Assembly: GCF_026191635.1 (NCBI RefSeq)
Contig: NZ_JAKRRW010000014.1
Location: 1-64,000, forward strand
DNA from: Photobacterium obscurum
Lineage (GTDB): Bacteria > Pseudomonadota > Gammaproteobacteria > Enterobacterales > Vibrionaceae
DNA length: 64,000 nt
Reading direction: 5' to 3'
Position numbers and translations under genes: made by a program
Notes under the pieces: generated by a model
Seen by the model: only the letters and a program-made list of their open reading frames with translations
What the model was told of the DNA's origin: nothing
The model's database searches: none
Shown here: in pieces, positions 18,877 through 28,034 of the stretch
Layout: each line of letters opens with the position of its first letter
How positions within the stretch are numbered: position 1 is the stretch's first letter

Positions 18877-20379
18877 ATGAAGTCTAAGTCATTGTTTAAT
18901 AAGTTTTTTAAAAAGAAAGGCCTGGACAAATATGCCAGTCTTGCTGTTTTTTCTGATTCCATCACTGTTATTTATGAATCAGGGCGAGAATGGATAACGG
19001 ACGAGGTTAGTATCTCGACAGCTGGTGAGTGGGCAGGGGCGATAAAATCGCTGCTCGAAAGACACCACTTGGAGGGCTGTGCCCTACGTCTGGTTCTTGG
19101 GCATGGTTTATATCAGAGCATGCTGATTGAAAAGCCGGAATTACCTCGAGAAGAATACCCGACGGCATTACCGTTCTTGGTTAAAGACTTGGTTAATGAG
19201 TCCCCACTTGAGTTAGTGGCCGATGGTTTTCCGGCTCCGTTGAAAGATCGCCTGCAAGTCTTTGTTACCAACCGTAAACAGGTTGAGCAGCTTATAGAAA
19301 TTTGTAGCGATGCCGGATGTGAGTTGTTGTCGATCACGGCTGAAGAGGTTGCTTGGGGGCAGTTAACGGCAGCGACATTAAGCCAGTTGGTGTTGCATCG
19401 TCGCCATAATGCCAATTTGCAACTAACTGCTTTCAAGCAACAGGAAATGTGTTTCCAGCGTCAGTTACGTGGATTTTCAGTACCGTTGCTTGCTGAGCAA
19501 GCCGTTGGGGATCAGCTTGATGGCACGCAGAGCCATAATCTGCAATTGGATAGCTTGGCGCTTGAATTGCAACGCTCGCTGGATTTTCTTAGTTCGCAGC
19601 TGCGAGATGCACCGATTACCCAGCTACTGATCTCCTGCGATGATGATAATGACAGTGCTTTGGCGGCGGAGCTGAGCCAGCGCCTGAGTGTGGCTGTTGC
19701 GGCTGTGGCACCCTCTCATCCGGCATTGTCGAGTAACGGGGCGCGAATCGCCTGGGCTGCACTGTCGGAGGCCGAGGATTCTGGCATTAATTTTTTTAGC
19801 GATGTCCTGAAACCGCAAACCCAATGGCTGGCACTGCAAAATGTTGTATTGGCCTGGACGTTGACCGCGCTGTTGATGGGGACGATGGCTGGCTGGTATA
19901 GCTGGAATAACTATCAGCAACAGCAGCAACTTGCCGCTGAAAAGAGTCGTTTAGCCAGTAAGAAGTCAGAACTTGATCGGGCAAAAGCGGCATTGACTAA
20001 GCATGTGCCGAGTCCGTTGAAAGTAGAGTTGGCAGGTAATTTAGAACACCATTTGGCTGCCAAACAAGCCACGTTAAAGGCGATTGAAATGCATGATGAC
20101 AGCCTGAAGGTGGGCTATGCCGGAATGTTGCAGCAACTGTCAGATGCGGCCAGTGGCGATATCTCGATCAACCGTATTCGGGTGACGGGTAAATTGCTGG
20201 ACTTAGAAGGCTTGGCCCGCAGTCCTGATTCGGTACCAAGTTGGCTGCAGGCATTTAAGAATTATCCCGGTCTGTCTGATCGGCGTTTTCAGCTGATGTC
20301 GCTGGGACGCAATAAGCAAAATATTGTGACATTTAAGTTGCTGGCCGAACGTGGCTCTGAACAGGAGAATAAATCATGA
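18877..20379 (+). CDS. mshI: MSHA biogenesis protein MshI (PilM-like plus PilN-like)
   Basis: Part of the inner-membrane alignment complex of the MSHA type IV pilus. It has 500 aa from ATG 18877 (GGAA a few bases before); a TTG 57 nt upstream is open but unsupported. Residues 1-310 look like the cytoplasmic actin-like PilM fold. A single membrane segment follows near 320-342 (VVLAWTLTALLMGTMAGWY), then a coiled coil (QQQQQLAAEKSRLASKK) and a periplasmic PilN-like domain. It therefore combines functions that many type IV systems split between PilM and PilN. The stop overlaps the mshJ start. Confidence 0.88.
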   Translation: MKSKSLFNKFFKKKGLDKYASLAVFSDSITVIYESGREWITDEVSISTAGEWAGAIKSLLERHHLEGCALRLVLGHGLYQSMLIEKPELPREEYPTALPFLVKDLVNESPLELVADGFPAPLKDRLQVFVTNRKQVEQLIEICSDAGCELLSITAEEVAWGQLTAATLSQLVLHRRHNANLQLTAFKQQEMCFQRQLRGFSVPLLAEQAVGDQLDGTQSHNLQLDSLALELQRSLDFLSSQLRDAPITQLLISCDDDNDSALAAELSQRLSVAVAAVAPSHPALSSNGARIAWAALSEAEDSGINFFSDVLKPQTQWLALQNVVLAWTLTALLMGTMAGWYSWNNYQQQQQLAAEKSRLASKKSELDRAKAALTKHVPSPLKVELAGNLEHHLAAKQATLKAIEMHDDSLKVGYAGMLQQLSDAASGDISINRIRVTGKLLDLEGLARSPDSVPSWLQAFKNYPGLSDRRFQLMSLGRNKQNIVTFKLLAERGSEQENKS

Positions 20380-21011
20380 ACAGCTGGCAGAAGTTAAGCG
20401 ACCGCTTTGATGTGCTGACTCGTCGTGAACAGTGGCTGATCCTGGTTTCAGGTTTGATTGCCTTACTGTTTGTTGGTTTTGTGCTGTTTGTCGAGCCACA
20501 AATGAAGGCGCTGACCTCGGCCAAGCGACAGCTGGTTTCAGTAGCCAATGATATAACTAGCAGTACTAACCAGATCACTCTGATTGAGCGCAAGCTGAAA
20601 GCCGATCCGAATCGCGATATTGAACAACAAATTGACCAATTAGAGCGTCAAAATACAGCGCTGGATGAACAGTTACAGGGTAGGGTTGCCAGTTTGGTGA
20701 CACCAATGCAGATGTCCGGACTGATGGAGCAGGTACTCCAGCGTTCGGATCGCTTGAAGTTGGTATCGTTGGAGTCTCAGCCTTCGGTACAGCTGATCAG
20801 CGGTGAAGATGAAGGCTACTATATTCATCCTGTTCGTCTCACGTTGCGTGGCCGCTATTTTGATGTGGTTAGCTATCTGAGCCAGCTTGAATCATTACCG
20901 GTGAAATATTACTGGCGGAGTCTTAATTATCAGGTGGATAAGTACCCTTGGGCCGATATTCAGTTAGATGTTTACACATTAGGTGAGAGTAAGGATTTCA
21001 TTGGTGGTTAG
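20376..21011 (+). CDS. mshJ: MSHA biogenesis protein MshJ (PilO-like)
   Basis: A 211-aa bitopic inner-membrane protein with one membrane segment at residues 20-39, a coiled coil (about 45-100, rich in Gln/Glu/Leu) and a compact periplasmic domain, the build of PilO/GspM proteins that link the platform to the secretin. The ATG overlaps the mshI stop by 4 nt (ATGA), a sign of coupled translation. It presumably partners the PilN-like half of MshI and MshK. Confidence 0.88.
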   Translation: MNSWQKLSDRFDVLTRREQWLILVSGLIALLFVGFVLFVEPQMKALTSAKRQLVSVANDITSSTNQITLIERKLKADPNRDIEQQIDQLERQNTALDEQLQGRVASLVTPMQMSGLMEQVLQRSDRLKLVSLESQPSVQLISGEDEGYYIHPVRLTLRGRYFDVVSYLSQLESLPVKYYWRSLNYQVDKYPWADIQLDVYTLGESKDFIGG

Positions 21012-21330
21012 GTCAGGTTTAATTACAGTGGTCATTCTAGGTATGCTGTCCGGCCATGCTCAGGCCAGTCAGGATCCGACGGCACCATTAGGTTGGCAGG
21101 CCCCGGCTAAAAAGCAGTCATCAACTCGGACTCGGTTGCCTCAGTTGCAGAGTATCGTCTGTGATGAGTTCAGCAGTTGTACGGTTATTCTCAATAATGT
21201 GGCGGTTGAGTTGGGACAGCGGGTCAGCGGATATACCCTGACAGAAATTCAAGATGATCATGTCACAGTTACACGCGGCGGGAAAAAGTGGCGCTTAGAG
21301 CTGTTTGCCGACATTGTAAAAACAAATTAA
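21004..21330 (+). CDS. mshK: MSHA biogenesis protein MshK (PilP-like)
   Basis: A small periplasmic protein of 108 aa with an N-terminal hydrophobic signal ending in GHAQA, then a short domain with a Cys pair (SIVCDEFSSC) and the fold-type sequence LGQRVSGYTLTEIQDDHVTV seen in GspC/PilP homology regions that contact the secretin. GTG 21004 follows AAGGA at 8 nt and overlaps the end of mshJ; TTG 21001 and GTG 20983 are alternative starts in the same frame. It likely docks the alignment complex to MshL. Confidence 0.82.
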   Translation: MVRSGLITVVILGMLSGHAQASQDPTAPLGWQAPAKKQSSTRTRLPQLQSIVCDEFSSCTVILNNVAVELGQRVSGYTLTEIQDDHVTVTRGGKKWRLELFADIVKTN

Positions 21331-21348
21331 AAGAATGAAGTGGTTAAC

Positions 21349-23031
21349 ATGCGTGGATTAGTTATTGGGATAGTTTTAGCGTCTTTGATTGGTTGTTCAA
21401 CCAACATGGGGCATCGCGATCCTGTTGAAGTCAAAGGGGCGCTGAATGAAGCGGCCAATGAAGCAAGCAGTCGCCCGTTAGTTGATTTGCCATCGGCGGT
21501 GAATGCCGATTTGATGCCGAGCCTGGACGGAGGCGATTATGCGTCAACATCTGCACTGGAGAAACGTTTCCGCGTCAATGCCCGTAATGTCGATGCCCGG
21601 GCTTTCTTCGGTAGCCTGGTAAAAGGCACTCCGTTTAGCATGGTGATCCATCCTGAGGTCAAAGGGCGGATATCTATGACGCTGCGCGATGTGACACTGG
21701 ATGAAGTCCTTGAGGTGGTATCGGATATCTATGGCTATAACACCACCCGCAAGGGAAATATTATTCAGGTATTCCCGGCGACATTACGCACGGAAGTGAT
21801 CCCTGTTGATTACCTGCAGCTAAAACGCCATGGTGTGTCGTTGACTTCGTTAACAACAGGCTCGATTTCAAACAGTGATTCAAATTCAGCGGGCAGCAAT
21901 AATAGCGGTAGCAGTAACAGCAATAACAACAGTAATAATAACAGCAACAATAATTCTGGCAGCAACAACAAAAGCTCGAGTACGGCCACAGGGGGAACCC
22001 TGATTGAAACAACTTCCGAAAGTGACTTCTGGCAGCAACTGGAAAAAGCTGTTCAGGCGATGATCGGTAGCGGTCAGGGGCGTAGCATTGTTGTCTCGCC
22101 ACAGGCGAGCCTGATCTCGGTACGTGCCTTCCCGAATGAACTGCGCGAAGTGAAAGAGTTTCTAGGGATCTCGCAGCAGCGCCTGAAACGCCAAGTGGTG
22201 TTGGAAGCGAAAATCATGGAAGTCACCCTGAGTGACGGTTACCAGCAAGGGATCAACTGGAGCAATATTACCAAGACCATCGGTGGTACCGAAATTATCT
22301 TTGGCCGTCCAACGACCGATCCGATTCAAGCTTTACCTGGTGGCGATGCGATTGCAGCGCTGCTTGGCGGGCAGACCAATATCACTATCTCTGACGGTAA
22401 TTTTGACGCAGTATTGAGCTTCCTTGATACCCAGGGCGATCTGAATGTCCTTTCCAGCCCACGAGTAACGGCTGCTAACAACCAGAAAGCTGTGATCAAA
22501 GTTGGTGGAGACCAGTATTTTGTCACTGCAGTGAATTCGGGAGAAGTGAACAGTGATGGTGGTACAGCTGCCCCAGAAGTTGAACTAACGCCATTTTTCT
22601 CCGGTATCTCGCTGGATGTGACGCCGCAAATCGATGATGAGGGCGGGGTGCTGTTACATGTCCATCCGGCAGTTGTCGATGTAGTGGATGAAACAAAAGA
22701 GATCGATTTGGGTACGGCATTTGGCGTATACAAACTACCTTTGGCGAAAAGCTCGGTGCGTGAATCGGATTCGGTGATCCATGCGCGTACCGGCGATGTG
22801 GTAGTGATTGGCGGCCTGATGAAATCAGCGACCAGTGATCAGGTTTCTAAAGTACCTCTATTGGGTGATATCCCGATGCTGGGTCACCTGTTCCGTAACG
22901 TGAATAAGATCCAGACTAAAACTGAACTGGTGATCTTGCTTAAACCCACAGTGGTTGGTGAGCAAACCTGGCAAAAAGAGATTGAGCGTTCTCGCTCGCT
23001 GGTTACTGAATGGTTCCCTGAAGAGGGATAA
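21349..23031 (+). CDS. mshL: MSHA outer-membrane secretin MshL
   Basis: Forms the outer-membrane ring through which the pilus passes. It has 560 aa from ATG 21349 (GTG 21340 is the longer alternative). The N-terminus is a lipoprotein signal with lipobox LIGC. An N-domain (FRVNARNVDARAFF onward) is followed by a low-complexity Asn/Ser linker at about 173-213, and then by the secretin core with VLSSPRVTAANNQKA and the C-terminal VPLLGDIPMLGHLFR signature. The linker is built of repeated AAC/AAT/AGC/AGT codons, a likely slippage site. It lies between mshK and mshM in one operon. Confidence 0.94.
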   Translation: MRGLVIGIVLASLIGCSTNMGHRDPVEVKGALNEAANEASSRPLVDLPSAVNADLMPSLDGGDYASTSALEKRFRVNARNVDARAFFGSLVKGTPFSMVIHPEVKGRISMTLRDVTLDEVLEVVSDIYGYNTTRKGNIIQVFPATLRTEVIPVDYLQLKRHGVSLTSLTTGSISNSDSNSAGSNNSGSSNSNNNSNNNSNNNSGSNNKSSSTATGGTLIETTSESDFWQQLEKAVQAMIGSGQGRSIVVSPQASLISVRAFPNELREVKEFLGISQQRLKRQVVLEAKIMEVTLSDGYQQGINWSNITKTIGGTEIIFGRPTTDPIQALPGGDAIAALLGGQTNITISDGNFDAVLSFLDTQGDLNVLSSPRVTAANNQKAVIKVGGDQYFVTAVNSGEVNSDGGTAAPEVELTPFFSGISLDVTPQIDDEGGVLLHVHPAVVDVVDETKEIDLGTAFGVYKLPLAKSSVRESDSVIHARTGDVVVIGGLMKSATSDQVSKVPLLGDIPMLGHLFRNVNKIQTKTELVILLKPTVVGEQTWQKEIERSRSLVTEWFPEEG

Positions 23032-23034
23032 GTC

Positions 23035-23877
23035 ATGTATCAGTCGCATTTTGGCCTCAATGAGTTGCCGTTCACCCTAACACCCAATACGTCGCTATTT
23101 CATGCGTTGCCTCCTCATCTGGAGGCAATCCAAACCACGCTGGCGGCGTTGGATATGGGGGAGGGCATTATTCAGATTTCCGGTGAAGTTGGTACCGGAA
23201 AAACATTGGTGTGCCGAATGCTGATCAACCAGTTGCCACCACAGTTTGAACTGGCATACCTGCCCACGCCGGCAACTGACGGCCATGAGTTACGGGTGGC
23301 ACTGGCCAAAGAGCTGAATATTGACGCCAAGGGTGACAACACCACTCTGACTGAGCACCTCCAGCAAGCCTTGATTGCGCGCAGAGCGGCAGGCAAGTCT
23401 GTGGTGGTGCTGCTCGATGAAGCCCAGGCGTTATCGGATGATGCGCTCGAGGTTATCCGGCTGCTCGGAAACTTGGAAACGGAGCACGAGAAACTACTGC
23501 ACATTGTGTTGCTCGGCCAGCCTGAATTAGATCAGCGCCTCGCCCAGCACCACATGCGCCAGTTTCGGCAACGGATTACATTCAGGGCCTGTCTGCGTCC
23601 GTTGGACTTGGCCGAGACGATCTCTTATATCGAATTTCGTTTGGGCAGCGCCGGTTGTAAACAGACCTTGTTCGAGCTTAACCAATACCGTGAGATCTGG
23701 AAGGCGAGCCAAGGTATCCCGCGGCTTATCAATCAACTCTGCCACAAAGCATTAATTGCAGCATGTAGCGCCAACATTCAATCAGTAGGTCGTAAAGAAG
23801 TCTTAATGGCAATTAAAGATACATTAGGGGCACGTCAGCCGAAATGGACGTACCCGGTTTTATGGGGATGGCATTGA
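23035..23877 (+). CDS. mshM: MSHA accessory ATPase MshM (ExeA/GspA-like)
   Basis: A 280-aa AAA+ ATPase of the ExeA group, starting MYQSHFGLNELPF as family members do. Walker A GEVGTGKT is at residues 50-57 and Walker B VVVLLDEAQ at 123-131. The C-terminal helical lid has GIPRLINQLCHKAL. Unlike ExeA it has no peptidoglycan-binding extension or membrane segment, so it is probably cytoplasmic. Family members help secretin assembly or pilus function in type II/IV systems. It starts 3 nt after the mshL stop and is 2 nt before mshN. Confidence 0.92.
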   Translation: MYQSHFGLNELPFTLTPNTSLFHALPPHLEAIQTTLAALDMGEGIIQISGEVGTGKTLVCRMLINQLPPQFELAYLPTPATDGHELRVALAKELNIDAKGDNTTLTEHLQQALIARRAAGKSVVVLLDEAQALSDDALEVIRLLGNLETEHEKLLHIVLLGQPELDQRLAQHHMRQFRQRITFRACLRPLDLAETISYIEFRLGSAGCKQTLFELNQYREIWKASQGIPRLINQLCHKALIAACSANIQSVGRKEVLMAIKDTLGARQPKWTYPVLWGWH

Positions 23878-23879
23878 AC

Positions 23880-25070
23880 ATGAGTGAGATTAATAAAAAG
23901 CTCAATGCGCTGAGCCAACAAAACAACATTAACCAGGCGGGATCTGCGCCGCTGCGAGCAGCAAAGGTGAAACCACTGCCGAAAAATAATGGTCCATTGT
24001 GGTTGGCTGCGGGGTTGTGTGTGGCAGTGATCGCCGGTGGTGCCGGGTGGTGGCTAGGTACACAAAGCCAGGAAATGCTCCCTGCTGTAGTGGCGACAGA
24101 TAAACCAGAGAAACAAACGGAGGCTCAGCCGTTGATTGAGCTGCCTGAGCCTGAACAGCTAGTTGTGGAGAATGTACCGGAAATCCTATCGACGAAAGGC
24201 ACAAATGTTGCGCTAGAAGGTATGCCAGTTCAGCGTGAGCAGAAGGTCAAACTTAAAGCTGAACATGAAGTTATCACTGCTGTCGCTAAGTCGAATCCAA
24301 CACCCAAAGTTGTGGTGAAGCCGGCAGAAATGAAAAAAGCTGAGGTCAAAAAGGCGGTTGCCAAGCCAGTAGCCACGGCAGAGAAACAAGCGCCCAAAGC
24401 AGCAGTTACTGTAAAAGCACCTCAACTTGCAGCTGTTGAAGCTGAGCCGCAAGAGCAGACAGAAGGGCTGATGATCGAAACTGTCGAGTTGGATGCCGAG
24501 CAACTGGCGAATGTTGAATACCAGAAAGCCAAGAAAGCCCTGAAGTCAGGCGATAGCCGCAAAGCGATCGGTTATCTTGAGTCGGCCCTGAAGTACCAGC
24601 CGGAGTGGGTCAAGGCGAGGCAGAAACTGTCGGCGCTATATTACGGCCGTGGCGATACCCGCAAGGCGATTGCAGCTTTGCAGCAGGGACTGGCACTTGA
24701 CGGTGAGCAGCCGGATTTGCGTTTGACGATGGCAAAACTATTGGTTAATGAATCTCAGCAACAGGCCGCCTTGAATGTATTGAGTCGCCTGCCAACGCAA
24801 CATCATAGAGGCTATCTGGCGATGCGCGGTGCATTGGCCCAACAACTCAAAAATAATGAATTGGCCATGAGTAGCTATGAGCTGCTGGTTAAAGATGAGC
24901 CTTATGACGGTCGCTGGTGGATGGGGTTAGGTATCGCCCTGGAGCGTAGCGAAGCAGTAGAAAAAGCCAGTGATGCATATAAGCAAGCGCTGCTGATGGG
25001 GCGGATCTCACAGCAATCACAGCAGTTTATTCAACAGCGCCTAGCGGTGCTTGAAGCTCGGGAGGGCTAA
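23880..25070 (+). CDS. mshN: MSHA biogenesis protein MshN (TPR protein)
   Basis: A 396-aa bitopic protein: a short cytoplasmic N-terminus, one membrane segment at about 41-57 (LWLAAGLCVAVIAGGAGWW), a Lys/Ala/Pro/Glu-rich spacer (about 80-200) that could cross the periplasm, and C-terminal TPR repeats (about 215-390). The start ATG 23880 directly follows the mshM stop and matches the usual MSEIN opening; the frame is open 36 nt further upstream inside mshM. TPR proteins of this type act as scaffolds for pilus or secretin assembly; the precise partner is unknown. Confidence 0.88.
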   Translation: MSEINKKLNALSQQNNINQAGSAPLRAAKVKPLPKNNGPLWLAAGLCVAVIAGGAGWWLGTQSQEMLPAVVATDKPEKQTEAQPLIELPEPEQLVVENVPEILSTKGTNVALEGMPVQREQKVKLKAEHEVITAVAKSNPTPKVVVKPAEMKKAEVKKAVAKPVATAEKQAPKAAVTVKAPQLAAVEAEPQEQTEGLMIETVELDAEQLANVEYQKAKKALKSGDSRKAIGYLESALKYQPEWVKARQKLSALYYGRGDTRKAIAALQQGLALDGEQPDLRLTMAKLLVNESQQQAALNVLSRLPTQHHRGYLAMRGALAQQLKNNELAMSSYELLVKDEPYDGRWWMGLGIALERSEAVEKASDAYKQALLMGRISQQSQQFIQQRLAVLEAREG

Positions 25071-25075
25071 GCACG

Positions 25076-26791
25076 ATGCAAATCCGATTAAGAAAACGTC
25101 TGGGTGATTTGCTGGTCGAAGAAGGCATTGTTGCCCAGGATCAGCTGGAGCAGGCGCTGGCCAAGCAGCAGACAACTGGGCGCAAGCTGGGTGATACCCT
25201 GATCAGCATGGGATTTTTGACTGAGCAGCAGATGTTGTCATTTCTGTCTCGTCAGTTGGATATTCCGCTGGTCGACCTGACCCGGGTTTCGGTTGATGTC
25301 GAGTCGGTGTCTATGTTGTCGGAAGTTCACGCCCGCCGTTTGCGCGTGCTGGTAATTGGTCACCGTGGTGACACTGTTCGGGTCGCGATGAGTGATCCTG
25401 CGGATCTGGCTGCCCAGGAAGCGGTTTACGATCAGCTAGCCCAATACCGTGTTGAGCTGGTGATTGCACCGGAACGCCAGTTGATTGCGGCCTTTGACCG
25501 TTACTATCGCCGTACCCAGGAAATTGTTTCGTTTGCCGAGCAGTTACAGGCTGAGCATCAGAGTGGCTCGGACTTTAGTTTTGGCTTTGATGACGAGGAT
25601 AACGAAGAAGTTACCGTCGTCAAACTGATCAACTCCCTGTTTGAAGATGCGATTCAGGTTGGTGCTTCCGATATCCATATTGAGCCGGATGCCGATGTAC
25701 TACGGATCCGCCAGCGTATCGATGGTGTATTGCACGAAACCCTGCTTAACGAAGCCAGTGTGTCGGCGGCGCTGGTATTGCGCCTCAAGCTGATGAGTGG
25801 CTTGGATATCTCTGAGAAGCGATTACCGCAAGACGGCCGATTTAATGTCAAGGTACGTGGCCATTCGGTGGATGTCCGTGTTTCGACCATGCCGGTCCAG
25901 CATGGTGAATCGGTGGTAATGCGTTTGCTCGATCAGTCGGCTGGTATCTTGAGCCTGGAAGAAATAGGCATGCCCGATGAGATTTTGCAGCGCTTTCGTC
26001 GCCAGCTAAAACGTCCGCATGGCATGATGCTGGTCACCGGCCCGACAGGTTCCGGTAAAACCACCACCTTGTATGGTGCGTTGAGCGAGCTGAACAAACC
26101 GGGCAAGAAGTTGATCACTGCCGAAGATCCGGTGGAATATCGTTTGCCGCGAGTGAACCAGGTACAGGTTAACAGCAAGATCGGCCTGACGTTCTCGTCG
26201 ATCCTGCGTACCTTCCTCCGTCAGGATCCCGATATTATCCTGGTCGGTGAGATGCGTGATCAGGAAACGGTGGAGATCGGCCTGCGTTCGGCGCTGACCG
26301 GTCACCTGGTGCTGTCGACCCTGCATACCAATGATGCGATCGACAGTGCGCTGCGGATGATGGATATGGAAGCGCCGGGTTATCTGGTAGCCAGTGCCGT
26401 CCGTGCAGTATTGGCACAGCGACTAGTGCGCAGAGTGTGTAAGGACTGCGTCGAAAACGATGAGGTGGATGGTGCCAAGCAGCAGTGGTTAAAAGCCCGT
26501 TTTCCGCAGCATCAGCACCGCGAATTCCAACGCGGAAGAGGCTGCCAGACCTGTAACTTTACCGGTTATAAAGGGCGGATCGGAGTATTTGAACTACTGG
26601 AGCTGAATCAGCCGATGATGGATGCACTGCGCGATAACAATGCGGTGCTGTTCAGCCAAATTGCCCGTGAGTCAGAAGGTTACAAACCGCTGATTGAGTC
26701 TGCGATGGATCTGGCGCTTGATGGCCGCACCAGTTTGGATGAAGTACTGCTATTGGGCGAAGGGGATTACTACGACGATGTCGTACTGTGA
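25076..26791 (+). CDS. mshE: MSHA pilus extension ATPase MshE
   Basis: A GspE/PilB-type hexameric ATPase that drives pilus polymerisation, 571 aa. The N-terminal MshEN region (about 5-75) has two copies of the c-di-GMP-binding pattern: RLGDLLVEEG...LEQALAKQ and KLGDTLISMG...MLSFLSRQ. Walker A GPTGSGKTT lies at about 322-330. A zinc site is formed by Cys455, Cys458, Cys490 and Cys493. In V. cholerae MshE is activated by c-di-GMP (known), so pilus extension here should respond to the same messenger. It starts 6 nt after the mshN stop with GGGAGG upstream. Confidence 0.96.
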   Translation: MQIRLRKRLGDLLVEEGIVAQDQLEQALAKQQTTGRKLGDTLISMGFLTEQQMLSFLSRQLDIPLVDLTRVSVDVESVSMLSEVHARRLRVLVIGHRGDTVRVAMSDPADLAAQEAVYDQLAQYRVELVIAPERQLIAAFDRYYRRTQEIVSFAEQLQAEHQSGSDFSFGFDDEDNEEVTVVKLINSLFEDAIQVGASDIHIEPDADVLRIRQRIDGVLHETLLNEASVSAALVLRLKLMSGLDISEKRLPQDGRFNVKVRGHSVDVRVSTMPVQHGESVVMRLLDQSAGILSLEEIGMPDEILQRFRRQLKRPHGMMLVTGPTGSGKTTTLYGALSELNKPGKKLITAEDPVEYRLPRVNQVQVNSKIGLTFSSILRTFLRQDPDIILVGEMRDQETVEIGLRSALTGHLVLSTLHTNDAIDSALRMMDMEAPGYLVASAVRAVLAQRLVRRVCKDCVENDEVDGAKQQWLKARFPQHQHREFQRGRGCQTCNFTGYKGRIGVFELLELNQPMMDALRDNNAVLFSQIARESEGYKPLIESAMDLALDGRTSLDEVLLLGEGDYYDDVVL

Positions 26792-26813
26792 CCCTGCGGT
26801 AGGAGTGTAGAGC

Positions 26814-28034
26814 ATGCCAGTATTTAACTACCGCGGACGCGGCCAGCAAGGCCAATTACAGCGCGGACAGATCGAGGCGGCGAGCCAGGATGCGGCTGCC
26901 GATCTGCTGATGCGTCAGGGGATCATTCCGCTGGAAATCCGTCAAGGTAGCGCCAAGAGGGCGGGATTGGATCTCGCGTCGTTATTCAAAAGCAGTATCC
27001 CGCTTGAAGCCTTAGTGATCTTCTGTCGTCAGCTATACAGTCTGACCAAGGCCGGTGTACCGTTGTTACGTGCCATCAAGGGCTTGAGCCAGAGTGCCAG
27101 CCACCCGCTGATGAAGGAAACGCTGGATGCGGTATCGATCGAGTTAACCAATGGCCGCCCATTATCGGTGGCGATGAAGCAGCATCCACGCGTATTTGCC
27201 GAGCTGTTCGTGTCGATGATCCATGTTGGTGAGAACACGGGTCGCTTGGATCAATCATTGCTGCAGTTGGCAAACTATTACGAGCAGGAAATGGAAACCC
27301 GTCGCCGGATCAAATCAGCGATGCGTTATCCGATCTTTGTGCTGTCTGCGATCATGCTGGCGATGGTGGTGCTGAACGTCAAGGTGATCCCGCAGTTTGC
27401 CTCAATGTTCAGCCGTTTTGGTGTAGATCTGCCATTGCCGACCCGGATCTTGATTGGTACGTCGAACTTTTTTGTTCACTATTGGCCTTTGATGCTTGGT
27501 GCCTTAGTCGCGAGTTGGATTGGGATCCGAGTGTGGCGCCAGACGCCGGTCGGGAACGAAAAATGGGATCGCTGGCGGTTAAAAATTCCTGTGGTCGGCG
27601 GTATTGTTAACCGGGCACAGCTCTCGCGTTTCTCGCGGACATTTTCCCTGATGATCCGTGCCGGTGTTCCACTTAACCAGGCGATCCAGATGTCGGCTGA
27701 AGCCTTGGGCAACCGCTTTCTGGAAAATCGATTAATTGAAATGAAAAACGGTATTGAAGGCGGCAACAGTATAGCCAGTACTGCTAGCCAGTCAGGGGTC
27801 TTTACTCCCTTGGTGCTGCAGATGATTGCGGTGGGAGAGGAGACCGGTCAGGTCGATGATTTGCTGCTGGAAGTGTCGGATTTTTATGATCGTGAAGTCG
27901 ATTACGATCTGAAAACCCTGACTGCACGTATTGAGCCGATCCTGCTCTTCATTGTAGCGATCATGGTGCTGATCTTGGCGCTCGGTATTTTCCTACCAAT
28001 GTGGAGTCTGCTCGATGTGGCTAGAGGCGTTTAA
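26814..28034 (+). CDS. mshG: MSHA platform protein MshG (GspF/PilC family)
   Basis: A 406-aa inner-membrane platform protein on which the pilus is assembled. It shows the duplicated GspF domain: FCRQLYSLTKAGVPLLRAI at about 70-90 and SRFSRTFSLMIRAGVPLNQAI at about 270-290, each followed by membrane segments (about 170-195, 220-240, 375-400). The last segment ends LGIFLPMWSLLD, a family hallmark. ATG 26814 has TAGGAG upstream. It works directly with MshE. Its stop overlaps mshF. Confidence 0.95.
   Translation: MPVFNYRGRGQQGQLQRGQIEAASQDAAADLLMRQGIIPLEIRQGSAKRAGLDLASLFKSSIPLEALVIFCRQLYSLTKAGVPLLRAIKGLSQSASHPLMKETLDAVSIELTNGRPLSVAMKQHPRVFAELFVSMIHVGENTGRLDQSLLQLANYYEQEMETRRRIKSAMRYPIFVLSAIMLAMVVLNVKVIPQFASMFSRFGVDLPLPTRILIGTSNFFVHYWPLMLGALVASWIGIRVWRQTPVGNEKWDRWRLKIPVVGGIVNRAQLSRFSRTFSLMIRAGVPLNQAIQMSAEALGNRFLENRLIEMKNGIEGGNSIASTASQSGVFTPLVLQMIAVGEETGQVDDLLLEVSDFYDREVDYDLKTLTARIEPILLFIVAIMVLILALGIFLPMWSLLDVARGV

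Noticed and set aside
21868..21988. CRISPR-like or satellite array
   Set aside because: The repeats are in-frame Asn/Ser codons inside mshL without unique spacers.
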